In this document: piece after piece, positions 62,593 through 64,000 of the stretch | Layout of the letters: every line of letters begins with the position of its first letter | How positions within the stretch are numbered: the stretch's first letter is position 1 | Assembly: GCF_013363975.1 (NCBI RefSeq) | Contig: NZ_JABWGN010000004.1 | Span: forward strand, 62,001-126,000 | DNA: 64,000 nucleotides | Direction of reading: 5' to 3' | Source: Nonomuraea montanisoli | Lineage (GTDB): Bacteria > Actinomycetota > Actinomycetes > Streptosporangiales > Streptosporangiaceae | The notes under the pieces: model-generated | The model's input: the letters and a program-made list of their open reading frames with translations, nothing else | Databases searched by the model: none | What the model was told of the DNA's origin: nothing | Program-made: the position numbers and the translations under genes

Positions 62593-64000
62593 CTACGTTC
62601 GGCGGTTGGCGTACGGCGGCCGGCCGCGTTCCACCAGCCGGCGCCGCACGTCGTCCAGCCGCTCGGTGAGCCCGGCCCGGTCGAGGTGTTCGAGCAGCGG
62701 GACGGCCACCCGGCGGCTCGTGCCGAGGGCCTGCCTGGCCTCGCTGACCGTGAACGGCTGTGGCAGGCGCCCCAGGACCTCGGCCGCCCGCTCGTCGGCC
62801 CCCGGGAGCAGCACCACGCCCTCACCCACGCGCAGCAGCGCGCCGGCGCGCGCGGCCGCGGCCAGCTCCCGCGCGCCCAGCCCCAGCTCGGCCAGCCGGG
62901 CCGCCTCGGGCGCGTGGAAGGGCCGCGCCGCCAGCTCACGCCTCAACCGCTCGACCGCCCCGGCCACCGGCGGCGGCAGCCCCGCGGGCCCGGCGGCGAT
63001 CCGGCCCGCGGCGAGCGTGAGGGGCGGCCGTACGAGTGCGACGACCAGCCGCCGGTCGGGCAGGCCCAGCTCGTGCCGGGCGGCCTCGACGGGCATGCCG
63101 GGCTCCAGGGGGTTGTCGAGGGCGTGCCGTCGCACGACGTCCGCCAGCCGCCGCCCGTGCTCCTCCCACAGCCGGGGATCGGCGTACCAGTCACCGCACA
63201 CGGGCCCGGGGGGCTCGGCGGTTTCGCGTGCGGGGGGTTCGACGCCCATGGCGCGCAGGTCGGCGGCGCGCAGCAGCCCGTGCAGGCGCAGGGCGAACGC
63301 CGCCCCCAGCCCGTCCTGGACGGCCGCCTCCTGGAGGGCCGTCTCCAGGTGAGCCGTCTCCAGGTGAGCCGTCTCCCGGAGGGCCGTCTCCAGGAGCGCT
63401 GCCCGTCGCCGGGCGGCGCCTCTGCGGCTCAGCGGCGCGGGGCGCACGTCGAGGACCGTCGCGCCGGCGAGCACCCGCACCTCGGCCCGGTCGCGCCCCG
63501 GGTCGCGGCCGGGGTCGCGCAGGAGCAGCACGTCCCCGAGGCGGAGCGGCAGCGGCAGGGCCGGCCTCAGCCGCGCGAAGGACCCGCCGAGGGGCCGCAC
63601 CTCGCACGTGACCGCGGCCGAGCCCACGTGAACGGTCAACCGCCCGGGCAACCTCCCGAGCGCCCCCCGCGGCTCCCCTTCCGCACGCCCGTCCTCCGCG
63701 CGCCCGTCGTCCGCGCGCCCGTCCTCCGCCTCCGGGCGCCGCTCCTCGCCCGGATGCCCGCCCACCGGGGACACCAGGACGTCCACCAAGTCCGTGTACG
63801 TCCACCGGCCCGGCGTGACCAGCGCCTGGCCCCGCTCCGGAACGGCGTGGCCGCGCAGGTTCACCGCCACCCTGGCGACCGCGGACACCCTCTCCCTCGG
63901 CTCCTTCAGCGACTCCAGCGCCCTGACCCGCACCGGCTCGCCGGCCAGCAGCAGCTCGTCGCCCACCGCGACCGTGCCGGCGGGCAGCGTGCCGGTCACG
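62593..64000 (-). CDS. selB: Selenocysteine-specific elongation factor SelB, C-terminal part (5' end outside window)
   Basis: The frame is open to the right edge, so the N-terminal GTPase domain lies beyond the window. The visible about 469 residues start in an EF-Tu-like beta domain (TGTLPAGTVAVGDELLLAGEPVRVRALESL, PRERVSAVARVAVNLRG), continue with the second barrel and end in winged helices that read the SECIS mRNA hairpin (FTVSEARQALGTSRRVAVPLLEHLDRAGLTERLDDVRRR). SelB delivers Sec-tRNA to UGA codons. Its presence implies a selenoprotein such as formate dehydrogenase elsewhere. Two in-frame 15-bp repeat tracts lie in it. Confidence 0.9.
   Translation of the reverse strand, partial: VTGTLPAGTVAVGDELLLAGEPVRVRALESLKEPRERVSAVARVAVNLRGHAVPERGQALVTPGRWTYTDLVDVLVSPVGGHPGEERRPEAEDGRADDGRAEDGRAEGEPRGALGRLPGRLTVHVGSAAVTCEVRPLGGSFARLRPALPLPLRLGDVLLLRDPGRDPGRDRAEVRVLAGATVLDVRPAPLSRRGAARRRAALLETALRETAHLETAHLETALQEAAVQDGLGAAFALRLHGLLRAADLRAMGVEPPARETAEPPGPVCGDWYADPRLWEEHGRRLADVVRRHALDNPLEPGMPVEAARHELGLPDRRLVVALVRPPLTLAAGRIAAGPAGLPPPVAGAVERLRRELAARPFHAPEAARLAELGLGARELAAAARAGALLRVGEGVVLLPGADERAAEVLGRLPQPFTVSEARQALGTSRRVAVPLLEHLDRAGLTERLDDVRRRLVERGRPPYANRRT
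63323..63397 (-). repeat. 15-bp coding repeat in selB, 5 copies
   Basis: Five 15-bp units (GCCGTCTCCAGGTGA type) encode an ETAHL-like helical pentapeptide repeat in a linker between the barrel and winged-helix domains. A second 15-bp tract (DGRAE-type) lies at about 63680-63730. Confidence 0.8.

Overview
This is a chromosomal window from a very GC-rich, high-G+C Gram-positive bacterium. Codon third positions are almost all G or C, GTG starts are common, and Tat and lipoprotein signals are frequent. The gene mix suggests a soil filamentous actinomycete, probably of the Streptosporangiales (Nonomuraea-like). That placement is inference from content only. The mix comprises latex-clearing protein, several NarL-type two-component systems, sugar ABC operons with LacI or DeoR control, a giant TPR-CHAT protein and SelB. 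No rRNA, tRNA, insertion sequence, phage or CRISPR element was recognised.

Layout. 1-4.8 kb: the end of an aldo/keto reductase, a multicopper oxidase overlapping a small membrane protein, a secreted WxL-like protein, a cupredoxin, a methyltransferase remnant and a RibD/DHFR-fold protein. 4.8-8.6 kb: an APH-fold kinase, a TetR regulator divergent from a rubber oxygenase (Lcp), and a MarR regulator. 8.6-11.4 kb: a two-component system divergent from a membrane protein. 11.4-17.3 kb: a membrane-anchored SUKH protein, a propeller-like lipoprotein, a GH39-like secreted glycosidase, a GlsB-type stress protein and a CocE/NonD hydrolase. 17.4-24.4 kb: a tightly packed operon of a TPR protein, a 1,670-residue TPR-CHAT protease-like protein and a small protein with 14 SGG(A/T) repeats. 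This is the strongest candidate for an undescribed system. 24.4-30.9 kb: PAP2 phosphatase, response regulator, an intergenic minisatellite, a ROK regulator divergent from a repeat-laden MFS protein, and a second cupredoxin. 30.9-36.8 kb: an alpha-glucoside-type ABC operon (SBP, two permeases, GH13) under a LacI regulator. 36.8-42.6 kb: LysR plus agmatinase, FAD monooxygenase plus TetR, AzlCD plus Lrp. 42.6-45.4 kb: a secreted beta-propeller, an AraC remnant, a membrane protein and a secreted cupin. 45.5-54.9 kb: a polyol uptake and catabolism cluster (SBP, two permeases, sorbitol/xylitol-type dehydrogenase, DeoR, ATPase, xylulokinase, mannitol/arabitol-type dehydrogenase). 55-64 kb: DUF4142 protein, LysR/racemase pair, MHS-type transporter, PAF-AH-like hydrolase, a second two-component system and a truncated selB.

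How genes work together. The polyol cluster imports an alditol, oxidises it to a ketose and phosphorylates D-xylulose. The LacI-linked operon imports an alpha-glucoside and hydrolyses it inside the cell. LcpR probably represses lcp until rubber products appear. A recurring oddity is that many unrelated genes carry in-frame tandem repeats with units of 12, 15, 18, 24 or 30 bp in linkers or tails. This suggests a replication-slippage-prone, GC-rich genome.
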